A stretch of DNA of 64,000 nucleotides from assembly GCA_934149465.1 (NCBI GenBank), contig CAKPEZ010000001.1, positions 124,001-188,000 of the forward strand, in the 5' to 3' direction. Both the position numbers and the translations under genes were made by a program. Below are positions 1-8,298 of this stretch, piece after piece. Under the pieces are notes generated by a model. The model saw only the letters and a program-made list of their open reading frames with translations. It ran no database searches and was not told the DNA's origin. The stretch is from an uncultured Bacilli bacterium. GTDB lineage: Bacteria > Bacillota_I > Bacilli_A > RF39 > UBA660. The first letter of the stretch is position 1. Each line of letters starts with the position of its first letter.

Positions 1-855
1 AGATATCTTAGTAAAATCAGGATGTCCCTTAGTATGATTACCAACATCATAACCATGACTAACAAGCCATTTTAATATCTTATCATTATATTCTTTTTGG
101 TTAAACAAAGCATCATTAACAAAAAATGTCGCAGTAACATTATAATCAGGATATTTCTTCTTAAAAGATTCTAATATCCCAACTGCACTATTCTCATCAA
201 TAATAATATCTCCATTATCATCTAATCCTTTTACTAAGATATTATTATCATTACCATCATCAAAAGTAATTATAATAGGGCTTTTTCCATATGGAACATC
301 AATATCTCCATTAACATAATCAGCAAGTCTAATCATCCTATATCCTTCTTTATAATAAAACTCTAAATCATTACGAAAAGCCTCCGTAGTTCTATTATAA
401 CCATCTTTATCTACATTCCCACCAGTATATTTAGTATCACTATTATTCATATGCTTAATATTATGATACATCATAATAGGAACACTACCAATCTCATTAA
501 TACCATCATTCTTTAAATCCTCTTTACTAACTTTTCCTTTAGATACGATAATATTAATTTCTTTTATCTCTTTCACATCAGTTCCTACTTTTACATCTTG
601 ACTAATAATATTATCTTTAGGAATATTATCATCATACTTATAAGTAACATTCAAAGTAATATTATACTGATTAGCAAAGAAATTAGCAGTACTAAGATCT
701 TTATTTACAAGATTAATCATCATTTCTTTACTACCATTATTTATAGGATCTTTATCTTTATTTATCCTATTAAATAGAAAAATCCCCCCTATAATTAAAA
801 CAAGCACAATTACTAAAATAACTATTCTATCATAACGAACTTTCGTCTTTCTCAT
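1..855 (-). CDS. Polysaccharide deacetylase (NodB fold) with PASTA-like N-terminal region, partial (C-terminus off window)
   Basis: A reading frame runs from an ATG at 855 (preceded by AGGAG about 8 nt upstream) out of the window at base 1, giving 285 codons. Residues about 9-25 form a membrane anchor (IVILVIVLVLIIGGIFLF). Next comes a PASTA-like stretch (STANFFANQY..., ending VSKG). The NodB domain has the metal-binding TFDDG motif and the HTKGHPDF histidine motif (HxxxH). The product is therefore a membrane-anchored deacetylase facing the cell wall, probably acting on peptidoglycan or another wall glycan; the substrate is inferred. A TATAAT box lies at 882-887 on the same strand. The catalytic C-terminus is missing only because the window ends. 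Confidence 0.85.
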   Translation of the reverse strand, partial: MRKTKVRYDRIVILVIVLVLIIGGIFLFNRINKDKDPINNGSKEMMINLVNKDLSTANFFANQYNITLNVTYKYDDNIPKDNIISQDVKVGTDVKEIKEINIIVSKGKVSKEDLKNDGINEIGSVPIMMYHNIKHMNNSDTKYTGGNVDKDGYNRTTEAFRNDLEFYYKEGYRMIRLADYVNGDIDVPYGKSPIIITFDDGNDNNILVKGLDDNGDIIIDENSAVGILESFKKKYPDYNVTATFFVNDALFNQKEYNDKILKWLVSHGYDVGNHTKGHPDFTKIS

Positions 856-924
856 TCTATCATTCTCCTATTCTTAAAATTATTATACAATATTTTTATT
901 AAATGTACTAGATAAAAAAGAAAA

Positions 925-948
925 AGAATGTAATTTTACTTACATTCT
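925..948 (-). terminator. Rho-independent terminator of leuS
   Basis: A 9-bp perfect stem (AGAATGTAA / TTACATTCT, 6-nt loop) overlaps the leuS stop codon and is followed on the minus strand by a T-rich tract. Confidence 0.8.
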
Positions 949-3340
949 AACCTTTTAAAACAATATTAACTATTTTCTTTGGAACTACTATTACTTTAAG
1001 AATTTCTTTATCTGTTAGTTGTTTCTTAACGTTTTCTTGCTTTAAAGCTTCTTCCTTTATTTCTTCATCACTTAATGAAGAAATAAGTTCTAACTTTCCT
1101 CTAACTTTTCCATTTACTTGGATCATCATAGTATAACTTTCTTCTTTTAAAGCATCATCATCATAAGTAGGCCACTTTTCATAAGTAATCGTATCCTTAT
1201 TACCAAGCATACTCCATAATTCTTCTGCTAAATGTGGACAAAGAGGGCTTAAAATCTTAACAAATCCTAAAGCATATTCTAAAGGCAAATGACTAGTCTT
1301 ATAAATAGCATTTACAAATATCATCATCTGACTAATAGCAGTATTAAAGTTTAATGTCTCATAATCATCAGTAACTTTCTTAATAGTTTGATTATATATC
1401 TTTTTTAAATCAGGATTTTCTTTATCTAAAACTTTTCCTTCTTCAAATATTCTATATATTCTTTCAATAAACTTCTTAGATGCATCTATACCAGCACTAC
1501 TCCAAGGCTTATCTGCCTCTAAAGGTCCCATAAACATCTCATATAATCTTAAAGCATCTGCTCCATGAGATTTAACAATATCAGAAGGATTTACCACATA
1601 CTTAGGATATCTTTTCCCCATCTTCATATTATTTTCTCCTAAGATCATTCCTTGATGAACAAGCTTTTTAAAAGGCTCTTCTACTGGAGATAATTTCTTA
1701 TCATACAAATAATTACACCACATCCTAGAATATAACAAATGACCAACAGCGTGCTCTGGTCCACCAACATAAAGATCTACTGGCATCCAGTGCTTTAATA
1801 ATTCATAATCTGCAAACTCTTTATCATTATTAGGATCAATATATCTAAAATAATACCAACTACTACCAGCTGCTCCTGGCATAGTAGAAGTTTCTCTTTT
1901 CCCTTTCATTCCATCTATTACCACGTTTTTCCACTCAGTAGCATTTTCTAAAGGAGCAAGTCCATTCTTCCCACGATAATCATCCATAACTGGTAAAACA
2001 AGAGGAAGCTCTTCATCTGGAACTAACTTTATACTACCATCAAACATATGAATAACTGGAACCGGTTCTCCCCAATATCTTTGTCTTGCAAAGATCCACT
2101 CTCTAATCTTATAATTAACTTTATAAGTTCCTAATCTTTTTTCTTCAAGATAACTAATCATCTTCTTAATAGCATCTTCCTTATTTAAGCCATCTAAGAA
2201 ACTACTATTAATATGAATTCCATCACCAGTATAAGCTTCTTTAGAAACATCACCGCCAGCTATTACTGGAATAATATCTAAATTAAATTTCTTAGCAAAT
2301 TCATAATCTCTATCATCATGAGCAGGAACTGCCATAATTGCTCCATTAGCATAACTTGCTAAAACATAATCACTAATCCAAATAGGAATTTTTTTATTAT
2401 TAACTGGATTAATTGCATAAGATCCAGTAAATACTCCAGTTTTCTCTTTACTACCATTAGTTCTTTCTAATTCAGACTTAGCAGAAGAAGTACTAATATA
2501 AGAATCTACTTCCGATTTCTTTTCTGGAATAGTAATCTTACTTACTATCTCATGTTCAGGCGCTAATACACAGTACGTAGCACCAAATAAAGTATCACAC
2601 CTAGTAGTAAATACCGTAAATTCATAATCAGTATTATCTACTTTAAAAGTAACATTAGCACCATAGCTCTTACCAATCCAATTTCTTTGAATTTCTTTAG
2701 TAGATAATGGCCAGTCTAATCTATCCAAATTATCAAGCAATCTTTCTGCATACCTTGGAATATCTATTGACCACTGTTTCATATTCTTTCTAACAACAGG
2801 AAATCCCCCTCTTTCACTCTTTCCATCTATTACTTCATCATTAGAAAGAACAGTACCAAGCTCTTCACACCAATTAACTGGCATATCAATATACTTAGCA
2901 TAACCATCCATATATAATCTTTTAAAAATCCACTGAGTCCACTTATAAAAAGCCGGATCTGCAGTAGAAATCTCACGATCCCAATCATAAGAAAAACCAA
3001 GTTCCTTTAATTGCTTTTTAAATACCTTAATATTATCTTCAGTAAATCCACTAGGATGATTACCAGTATTAACCGCATACTGCTCTGCTGGAAGACCAAA
3101 GGCATCCCATCCCATTGGATGAAGAACATTATACCCTTGCATTCTCTTCATTCTAGATGCTATATCTGTTGCAGTATATCCTTCTGGATGACCAACATGA
3201 AGACCTACTCCACTAGGATAAGGAAACATATCTAAAGCATAATACTTAGGCTTAGTAAAATCCCTAATATCAGTCTTAAACGTTTTATTCTCTTCCCAAT
3301 AATCTTGCCATTTCTTTTCTACTTTTCTAAAATCATACAT
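947..3340 (-). CDS. leuS: Leucine--tRNA ligase
   Basis: Class I aminoacyl-tRNA synthetase charging tRNA-Leu in the cytoplasm. The 797 residues are the usual length for bacterial LeuRS. The HIGH signature reads HVGH at residues 48-51. The CP1 editing region with its TTRCDTLFGATY and GAIMAVPAHDDRDYEFA motifs is present, so post-transfer editing should be intact. The second catalytic loop reads KMGKR (573-577) rather than KMSKS; I believe this variant occurs in other Bacillota LeuRS, and the following YVVNPSDIV segment is in place. The gene sits 2 bp behind a small membrane-protein gene and both lie downstream of a T-box leader, so expression should respond to uncharged tRNA-Leu. Confidence 0.98.
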   Translation of the reverse strand: MYDFRKVEKKWQDYWEENKTFKTDIRDFTKPKYYALDMFPYPSGVGLHVGHPEGYTATDIASRMKRMQGYNVLHPMGWDAFGLPAEQYAVNTGNHPSGFTEDNIKVFKKQLKELGFSYDWDREISTADPAFYKWTQWIFKRLYMDGYAKYIDMPVNWCEELGTVLSNDEVIDGKSERGGFPVVRKNMKQWSIDIPRYAERLLDNLDRLDWPLSTKEIQRNWIGKSYGANVTFKVDNTDYEFTVFTTRCDTLFGATYCVLAPEHEIVSKITIPEKKSEVDSYISTSSAKSELERTNGSKEKTGVFTGSYAINPVNNKKIPIWISDYVLASYANGAIMAVPAHDDRDYEFAKKFNLDIIPVIAGGDVSKEAYTGDGIHINSSFLDGLNKEDAIKKMISYLEEKRLGTYKVNYKIREWIFARQRYWGEPVPVIHMFDGSIKLVPDEELPLVLPVMDDYRGKNGLAPLENATEWKNVVIDGMKGKRETSTMPGAAGSSWYYFRYIDPNNDKEFADYELLKHWMPVDLYVGGPEHAVGHLLYSRMWCNYLYDKKLSPVEEPFKKLVHQGMILGENNMKMGKRYPKYVVNPSDIVKSHGADALRLYEMFMGPLEADKPWSSAGIDASKKFIERIYRIFEEGKVLDKENPDLKKIYNQTIKKVTDDYETLNFNTAISQMMIFVNAIYKTSHLPLEYALGFVKILSPLCPHLAEELWSMLGNKDTITYEKWPTYDDDALKEESYTMMIQVNGKVRGKLELISSLSDEEIKEEALKQENVKKQLTDKEILKVIVVPKKIVNIVLKG

Positions 3341-3342
3341 AC

Positions 3343-3690
3343 TTATCTTCTTCCCTTCTTTTCATAATAACGACCTAGTAATCCGTAAAATATTACAATT
3401 AATAAAATTGCTAATACTAAGCCAATTAAAATTTGCCAAATAAATCCTTTTACTAAGTAAATAATAATTATATATACTACCGAAATTATTAGTGCATTAA
3501 TAAAAGAACTTACAAGCATAAATTTCTTTTTATTAATCGATTTAAAATCAAACCGATAAATCCTCATCAAATAAAGAAGCTCCATTTGATATTCATTATC
3601 TTTCATCTTCTTACTTTGCAATCTATTAATCAGATAATTAACTAAAAAAACAACTGTTAAAACTAAAATAAATTCAATTCCTGTTTTCAT
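3343..3690 (-). CDS. Small membrane protein co-transcribed with leuS, function unknown
   Basis: The product has 115 residues. There is one hydrophobic segment at the N-terminus (about 6-22) and a long hydrophobic stretch at about 64-104, which could span the membrane twice. The basic tail is RYYEKKGRR. A good ribosome site (AAAGGAATTATTT then ATG) sets the start. I do not recognise the family. It lies between the T-box terminator and leuS, with a 2-bp gap to leuS, so it must be transcribed under the same leucine-starvation control; nothing in the sequence suggests an amino-acid transporter, which would be larger. Confidence 0.75.
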   Translation of the reverse strand: MKTGIEFILVLTVVFLVNYLINRLQSKKMKDNEYQMELLYLMRIYRFDFKSINKKKFMLVSSFINALIISVVYIIIIYLVKGFIWQILIGLVLAILLIVIFYGLLGRYYEKKGRR

Positions 3691-3699
3691 AAATAATTC

Positions 3700-3895
3700 C
3701 TTTCAAAAAAGGATGATACCTAAGGAGCGAAAATATTCGCGGTACCATCCTTTTTTCTTCTTAATTTAGATAACGGCTTCTTACACCGGCTAATGCACTC
3801 TAAAAGCAAGTTCATAAAAATATGATTATTAACTTTCACCAAACGCTAACTCTCTAAAAATCATCATTCTTACTACTACTCTTTCAGAAACGTTT
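3700..3895 (-). promoter_or_regulatory. T-box leader (tRNA-sensing antitermination), probably leucine-specific
   Basis: The minus strand carries the invariant T-box core GGATGGTACCGCG (GGTACCGCG at 3738-3746). The terminator helix that follows is AAGGATGGTACC pairing with GGTATCATCCTT, then six T. The upstream stem I region carries GGTGAAAG (3833-3840) and GAA followed by CTT (3808-3810), which I read as the specifier codon for leucine, matching the leuS downstream. TGGT in the antiterminator bulge would pair with the ACCA end of tRNA-Leu. The specifier assignment is by eye. Confidence 0.92.
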
Positions 3896-3902
3896 TTTAT
3901 AT

Positions 3903-3930
3903 ATTATAACACAATACTTATTTTTTACAA
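3903..3930 (-). promoter_or_regulatory. Sigma-A-type promoter of the T-box/leuS unit
   Basis: TATAAT (3903-3908) and TTGTAA (3925-3930) on the minus strand are separated by 16 bp, just upstream of the T-box leader. Confidence 0.75.
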
Positions 3931-3937
3931 GGTTTTT

Positions 3938-4309
3938 TTAAGAAATACAATAATTAGTTCCACAAGTATCTTGATAACTATAAGTTCCCTCTAATTTATT
4001 ATACAAAATACATCCACCAAAATCACTATTAGTTGTTGGATCAATCTTATCATCAGCATTAATCAAAGTAGAACTTATTAATTCATCTATCTTAACATAA
4101 CAACTACTACTAGTAATTAAGCTTTTTCTATCAACAATATAAATTTCTGCAGCGCTTTCCATAATCTTAATTTTAGCATTTCTTTGCTTTTCTTTACTTC
4201 TTTCTATAGAAGCAGAAATAGATGGAATTGCAATACTCATAATAATAGTCAAAATAACTAAAACCGCGATTAATTCAATTAAAGTAAATCCCCTTTGTCT
4301 TTTACGCAT
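3938..4309 (-). CDS. Type IV pilin-like (pseudopilin) protein
   Basis: A 123-residue protein with a class III prepilin signal: short basic leader MRKRQR, then G-F-T-L-I-E-L and a 20-residue hydrophobic helix. A prepilin peptidase should cut before F8 and methylate it, with E12 as the conserved glutamate for pilus assembly. The C-terminal part has four cysteines (SSCYV, GGCIL, DTCGTNYCIS), which could form two disulfides. ComGC or a type IV pilus minor pilin are both possible; no pilus ATPase or peptidase is nearby. It ends just downstream of the T-box promoter and precedes no obvious partner. A second pseudopilin gene is at 43640-45325. Confidence 0.85.
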   Translation of the reverse strand: MRKRQRGFTLIELIAVLVILTIIMSIAIPSISASIERSKEKQRNAKIKIMESAAEIYIVDRKSLITSSSCYVKIDELISSTLINADDKIDPTTNSDFGGCILYNKLEGTYSYQDTCGTNYCIS

Positions 4310-4320
4310 CTATTTCACTC

Positions 4321-4626
4321 CTATTCACTTATAAATTTAATAAATTCACTTTTATTCATAAAACCTATTTTTTTATTTAAAATATTCCCATTTTTAAATC
4401 TAATAACAGTTGGAATGCTCATAACACTATATCTTCTAGCAAGTTCCTCAAACTTATCAACATCAACTTTAACAAAAGTATAATTTTCATTTTCTTTACT
4501 TACTTCTTCAAAAATAGGTGCAAACATCTTACAAGGACCACACCAACTAGCATAAAAGTCTACAATGACATTCTCTTTCTTCAAAATTTCATCAAAATTT
4601 TCTTTATCTAGACAAATATAATTCAT
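4321..4626 (-). CDS. trxA: Thioredoxin
   Basis: A 101-residue cytoplasmic thioredoxin, of normal length. The active site WCGPC is at residues 28-32 and the cis-proline loop reads SIPT. It reduces disulfides in target proteins using thioredoxin reductase (not in the window). The start codon shares its A with the stop of the upstream CvpA-family gene (TAATG), so the two are translationally coupled. The pseudopilin gene with its cysteines follows 11 bp later. Confidence 0.95.
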   Translation of the reverse strand: MNYICLDKENFDEILKKENVIVDFYASWCGPCKMFAPIFEEVSKENENYTFVKVDVDKFEELARRYSVMSIPTVIRFKNGNILNKKIGFMNKSEFIKFISE

Positions 4627-5342
4627 TATCTTTCCTCCCGGTATTTATTTAATATTTCATCAGCATTCTTCACATGAAGTTTATCTTTTTCGATAAGCTT
4701 AGAAGCGCTATTAACAGTAATTACTTTATTTTCTAAGAACATATCTAATATTTCTGCATTTACTTCTAAAGTATTAGTACCATCATGCTTATTAATTAAA
4801 TCATAAAGCTTTTTATAAGTATCAAGTGAATTAGAAGCAATATCTGAAATAACAGGTGTATTATTCAAAATAAAAGAAGTCCCCTTAGAATCATTAAATA
4901 ACTCTATATGAAAATACGGCTGAGAAAATACAAAAAGTGCAATAAATACATAAATATAAGCTTCTAAAAGCCCAACTACAAGGCCTAATATTTTTGATGG
5001 AATACTAAGAATAAATGTTGCTTTAAGAATTTTTTCTAAAATACCACTAATAGAAATTATTGCTCTTAGTAAAATAGATAAAATAGCAAATACTATAAAG
5101 AAAGATATTAACTCATATACTAAGATATTTAGCATTTCTATTCCTTTAATATTTCCGCCAAATGTAAAAAATGGTAAATTTTCATACAAGAAAACAGAAA
5201 CAGGATTTTTTAGTAAAAACGCTAAAATAATCGTAATAACAAGGCCAACAAAGGAAACACTTGTTTTAATAACTCCTTTCTTAAATCCAGAAACAGCACC
5301 AAGAGCTAAAAATAAAATAATCAAAACATCAATAATATTCAC
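4626..5342 (-). CDS. CvpA-family membrane protein
   Basis: A 238-residue protein whose first about 145 residues hold four hydrophobic segments with the CvpA-family opening (MNIIDVLIILFLALGAVSGFKKG). The remaining C-terminal part is soluble and charged. CvpA proteins are linked to colicin V export in E. coli and to envelope stress more widely; their molecular function is not settled. The gene overlaps trxA by one base and is divergent from rnhC. Confidence 0.8.
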   Translation of the reverse strand: MNIIDVLIILFLALGAVSGFKKGVIKTSVSFVGLVITIILAFLLKNPVSVFLYENLPFFTFGGNIKGIEMLNILVYELISFFIVFAILSILLRAIISISGILEKILKATFILSIPSKILGLVVGLLEAYIYVFIALFVFSQPYFHIELFNDSKGTSFILNNTPVISDIASNSLDTYKKLYDLINKHDGTNTLEVNAEILDMFLENKVITVNSASKLIEKDKLHVKNADEILNKYREER

Positions 5343-5430
5343 TTTCTATTCCTCCTATATTTAATATTATATACTAATTAAAATAAAAAATAAAGATTTT
5401 TATGATAAAATAGATATAGAGGTTGATTTT

Positions 5431-6369
5431 ATGAAAGAAAAAGTAAAAACTATTGTCCTAAAAGTAAGTGATAATACTAAAGAAAAAATGATCGAATATT
5501 TTAAAGATAAAACTAGAATAATAACTCCACCATACGCTGTTTTCCAAGCAGATGAAGCAGATACTGTAGTAACCTTATATAATTCTAATAAAGTAGTATT
5601 CCAAGGAATAAGCGCCGATATAGACGCTAATATGTGGAATGAAATGGAAATGCATCTTAACAAAGGAAAATCTGGCTTAGTAGAAAAAAAAGAAAAAGAA
5701 AAAAAAGAAGAAGAAAGAAAAATACCTCTTCGTATAAGTTCTGTTGGATCAGACGAAGTTGGTACTGGAGATTTCTTTGGTCCTATCGTTGTAAGTGCAA
5801 CATACGTATCTAAAGAAAATATTGACTTTCTTCTTGATTTAAAGGTAAAAGATTCTAAAAAACTAACAGACATCCAAATAATAAAAGTAGTTCCTGAAAT
5901 AATAAAAAAAATTCCCTATAAAACCTTAGTACTTCATGATAAAGACTATAATAAATATTATGGCGAAAATATGAATATGAATAAAATAAAAGCAATACTA
6001 CATAACAAAGTATTATATGAATTATTAAGCACAACACCTTGTACATATGATCATATTGTTGTAGATCAATTCGTTTATCCAAAGAAATACTATGAACATA
6101 TTGAAGAAGCTAAATACAAAGTAAAAGGAATTACTTTCCTAACTAAAGCAGAAGACCAAGTATTAAGCGTTGCATGTGCTTCTATGATTAGCAGATATAT
6201 TTTCTTAAATGAAATGAATAAGCTAAGTAAAGAAGTTGGGATTATTTTACCAAAAGGAGCATCTTCATTAGTAGATGATACCGCTAGTAAGATAAAAGAA
6301 AAATATGGTATAGATAAATTATATGAAATTGCTAAAATGAACTTTAAAAACGCTGAAAAATTAAAGTAA
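5431..6369 (+). CDS. rnhC: Ribonuclease HIII
   Basis: A 312-residue RNase H type 2 family enzyme that cleaves RNA in RNA-DNA hybrids. The N-terminal about 90 residues match the TBP-like substrate-binding domain that distinguishes HIII from HII. A lysine/glutamate linker (KKEKEKKEEERK) then leads to the catalytic domain with GSDEVGTGDFFGP, which carries the Asp-Glu pair, and VKDSKKL. Further acidic residues lie at HIVVDQF and TKAEDQ. The start follows AGAGGTTGATTTT. It is divergent from cvpA and is the only gene in its transcription unit, ending at a strong hairpin. Confidence 0.95.
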   Translation: MKEKVKTIVLKVSDNTKEKMIEYFKDKTRIITPPYAVFQADEADTVVTLYNSNKVVFQGISADIDANMWNEMEMHLNKGKSGLVEKKEKEKKEEERKIPLRISSVGSDEVGTGDFFGPIVVSATYVSKENIDFLLDLKVKDSKKLTDIQIIKVVPEIIKKIPYKTLVLHDKDYNKYYGENMNMNKIKAILHNKVLYELLSTTPCTYDHIVVDQFVYPKKYYEHIEEAKYKVKGITFLTKAEDQVLSVACASMISRYIFLNEMNKLSKEVGIILPKGASSLVDDTASKIKEKYGIDKLYEIAKMNFKNAEKLK

Positions 6370-6373
6370 ACAA

Positions 6374-6401
6374 AAAGTCAAGGAAACTAATCCTTGACTT
6401 T
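6374..6401. terminator. Bidirectional-looking hairpin terminator after rnhC
   Basis: An 11-bp stem (AAAGTCAAGGA / TCCTTGACTTT) is followed by T-rich sequence. It also covers the 3' end of the small minus-strand gene at 6387-6524. Confidence 0.8.
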
Positions 6402-6524
6402 TATGTTTTTTCTTTCATTTTTTCCTTGTTTAAAAGATATTAAATAATAAATAAAAGTACCAAGACCTGCTAAAAATAAAATTCCTATCATAAGTAAATC
6501 AGTATTAAAAGAACTAACAAACAT
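6387..6524 (-). CDS. Small single-span membrane protein (45 aa), unknown
   Basis: A short reading frame starts at ATG 6524 with a near-perfect AGGAGG seven bases upstream, and encodes 45 residues: MFVSSFNTD, a hydrophobic span (about 10-30), and a basic tail rich in Lys and Arg (KQGKNERKNIKVKD). A strong promoter lies 20 bp upstream (6545-6573). The stop codon lies inside the rnhC terminator stem. The family is not recognised. The promoter plus ribosome site makes it more likely real than chance. Confidence 0.7.
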   Translation of the reverse strand: MFVSSFNTDLLMIGILFLAGLGTFIYYLISFKQGKNERKNIKVKD

Positions 6525-6544
6525 GATCTTCCTCCTACTGTTTT

Positions 6545-6573
6545 AGTATAATAAAAGTTTTTTCTAATAGCAA
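6545..6573 (-). promoter_or_regulatory. Promoter for the 45-residue membrane protein
   Basis: Minus-strand TATACT (6545-6550) and TTGCTA (6568-6573) have a 17-bp spacer. Confidence 0.65.
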
Positions 6574-6626
6574 TTATTTATCTAAAATTTAATAAACTTA
6601 ACACTACGTGTAAAAAAAAGAATCAT

Positions 6627-7034
6627 TTAAGATTCTAATTTTTTTAATACTTCACGTACAACATTAGCAGCTTCTTGCTTAACTTCTTTAGCAGTTTTCT
6701 CTAATATAGGAGTTCCTTTTTCTTTAGCAAGCTCTAACAATTCTTCTGCCTTATTTTTAAGCTCTTCGCCTTTTTTCTTAGCAATATCTAAAGCTTTTTC
6801 TTTATCTAAATCAGTCATCAAGTCTTTAATTTCTTGAACTTTTTTTTGAAAATTTTCCTTTACTTCTTGAACATCTATATTCTTAACTTTTTCAAGAAGT
6901 TCATCTAATTTATTTTTTAAATCTTTACGTAATTCACTACCTTTTTTAGGTGCAAATAACAAACCAAGACCAGCACCCAAACCTAACCCAAGTAAAAATT
7001 TACCGCAACTACTTTTTTTCTTTTCTTTACTCAT
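6627..7034 (-). CDS. YtxH domain protein
   Basis: A 135-residue protein starting at ATG 7034 (MSKEKKKSSCG), chosen because GAGGAAA precedes it; a longer frame exists but would run back through the upstream gene. Residues about 11-40 carry the YtxH-type glycine-rich hydrophobic segment GKFLLGLGLGAGLGLLFAPKKG. The rest is a Lys/Glu-rich helix, probably coiled coil. YtxH proteins in Bacillus belong to the general stress group; the biochemical role is unknown. It overlaps the DUF948-like gene by 8 bp, the usual pairing for these two families. Confidence 0.85.
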   Translation of the reverse strand: MSKEKKKSSCGKFLLGLGLGAGLGLLFAPKKGSELRKDLKNKLDELLEKVKNIDVQEVKENFQKKVQEIKDLMTDLDKEKALDIAKKKGEELKNKAEELLELAKEKGTPILEKTAKEVKQEAANVVREVLKKLES

Positions 7035-7320
7035 TTTCCTCTTCTTCCTTTCCTTTCTTTTTATGCCGAAACAATTTGGATACAAGCATACTAATAAAAT
7101 CAATTACACGATCACTAACCAAAGATAAACGATCAGTAGTAACATCAATAATTGAGAAAAGACCATTTAACTTTTGAACTTTTTGATCAACATCATCAAC
7201 AACATTCTCAATCTTGTTCATCGTAATAATCATCTTTACTCCTAATATTATTAATATAATAAGTAAAATAGAACCCAAAATATATAAAATAATAGGTAAA
7301 ACTATTCGTGCTGCATCCAT
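7027..7320 (-). CDS. DUF948-like membrane protein
   Basis: A 97-residue protein with one N-terminal membrane span (IVLPIILYILGSILLIILIILG), then a helical region (KIENVVDDVDQKVQKLNGLFSIIDVTTDRL) typical of DUF948 proteins, and a basic-acidic tail. Function is unknown. It is the middle gene of a three-gene run (7324-8280, this, YtxH), all closely spaced, suggesting an envelope-associated complex. Confidence 0.75.
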   Translation of the reverse strand: MDAARIVLPIILYILGSILLIILIILGVKMIITMNKIENVVDDVDQKVQKLNGLFSIIDVTTDRLSLVSDRVIDFISMLVSKLFRHKKKGKEEEENE

Positions 7321-7323
7321 TTT

Positions 7324-8280
7324 TTAATCTTTCCTTTCCTCATACATAGAATCAATCAAATTAAACAAATCATCAGTTAATTCTAATTTATCATCTTGAT
7401 CTTGAGTAGTCTTTTTCTCTTTCATTTCAATTTTCTCAGCAGTTGGCTCTACTTCATCGAAACTAACAATTTTCATCTTAGTAGTATTTTCAATAGTTTT
7501 AACTTTCTTAGGAACAACTTCATTTACTACAGGAGGATGCTCATAACTAACACCATAATCATAATAATTTTCTTCAGCATCTTCTAATGACATACTAGTA
7601 TCACTTTTCTTACGTTCATCATATAAATCTGCTAATAAATTTTCTTTTAATTCAGCGTTTTCCTTTTTTATTTCATTTACACTTTTTAAAACTTCACAAT
7701 CATTACACAAAATATTATCTTTAATATCATCAGCAAGAGTCCCATAAGCTTTCTTTCTAACATCTTCGAAAGTCAAAGTCTTCTTTGAATCTCTAGGTAT
7801 TTCATAATGATTTTCATCTTTAACTTTAGGTTCTTCCTTCTTATAATTCTTATCTAAAATACCATAAACTGGTGAAATGATTGGTGAAGCCTGAAACTTC
7901 TTAGGCTTTCTTTCCGTTTTTGGATTATATGCTGTTTTACTATTTTGAAATGAATTAAGTCTTTTTTCTTGTGCAATTACATTTCTAGAAGAAGAAACCG
8001 GAACTGATATCTCAGTATCATCAAAAGAAATTGGAAATTTAAAATTAGTACTCGTCCTAGAAACTTCTCTTTCAGGAAGAACATTTTCCCTAGGAAGAGG
8101 AGCTTCTTCTTTCTTAGGAGTAAAAGTCTTTTGAATTTGTACTTGTTCTTGCTTTTCTATTTTTTCTCTCATAAAAGTTGGCAATTTATGTTCTTCTTCT
8201 TTAGGTTGTTCAATATCCTTAGTAACCTCAACAATTTCTTCATCAGTAAATAAATTTTTAATCTTGTCCATTAAGCCCAT
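7324..8280 (-). CDS. Hypothetical charged cytoplasmic protein
   Basis: A 318-residue protein with no signal or membrane segment; rich in Lys, Glu, Ser and Asn and probably largely disordered. The opening MGLMDKIKNLFTDEE looks like an amphipathic helix that could touch the membrane. A more ordered part (FEDVRKKAYGTLADDIKDN, then a predicted coiled coil) lies in the middle. The family is not recognised. The start has AGAGGTGC upstream. It heads the DUF948-YtxH operon, so an envelope-related role is possible but unproven. Confidence 0.7.
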   Translation of the reverse strand: MGLMDKIKNLFTDEEIVEVTKDIEQPKEEEHKLPTFMREKIEKQEQVQIQKTFTPKKEEAPLPRENVLPEREVSRTSTNFKFPISFDDTEISVPVSSSRNVIAQEKRLNSFQNSKTAYNPKTERKPKKFQASPIISPVYGILDKNYKKEEPKVKDENHYEIPRDSKKTLTFEDVRKKAYGTLADDIKDNILCNDCEVLKSVNEIKKENAELKENLLADLYDERKKSDTSMSLEDAEENYYDYGVSYEHPPVVNEVVPKKVKTIENTTKMKIVSFDEVEPTAEKIEMKEKKTTQDQDDKLELTDDLFNLIDSMYEERKD

Positions 8281-8298
8281 TTATATAAGCACCTCTTT

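Noticed and set aside
5400..5873. 157-residue frame antisense to rnhC
   Set aside because: Antisense to a confident gene, no ribosome site, composition of a mirror frame.
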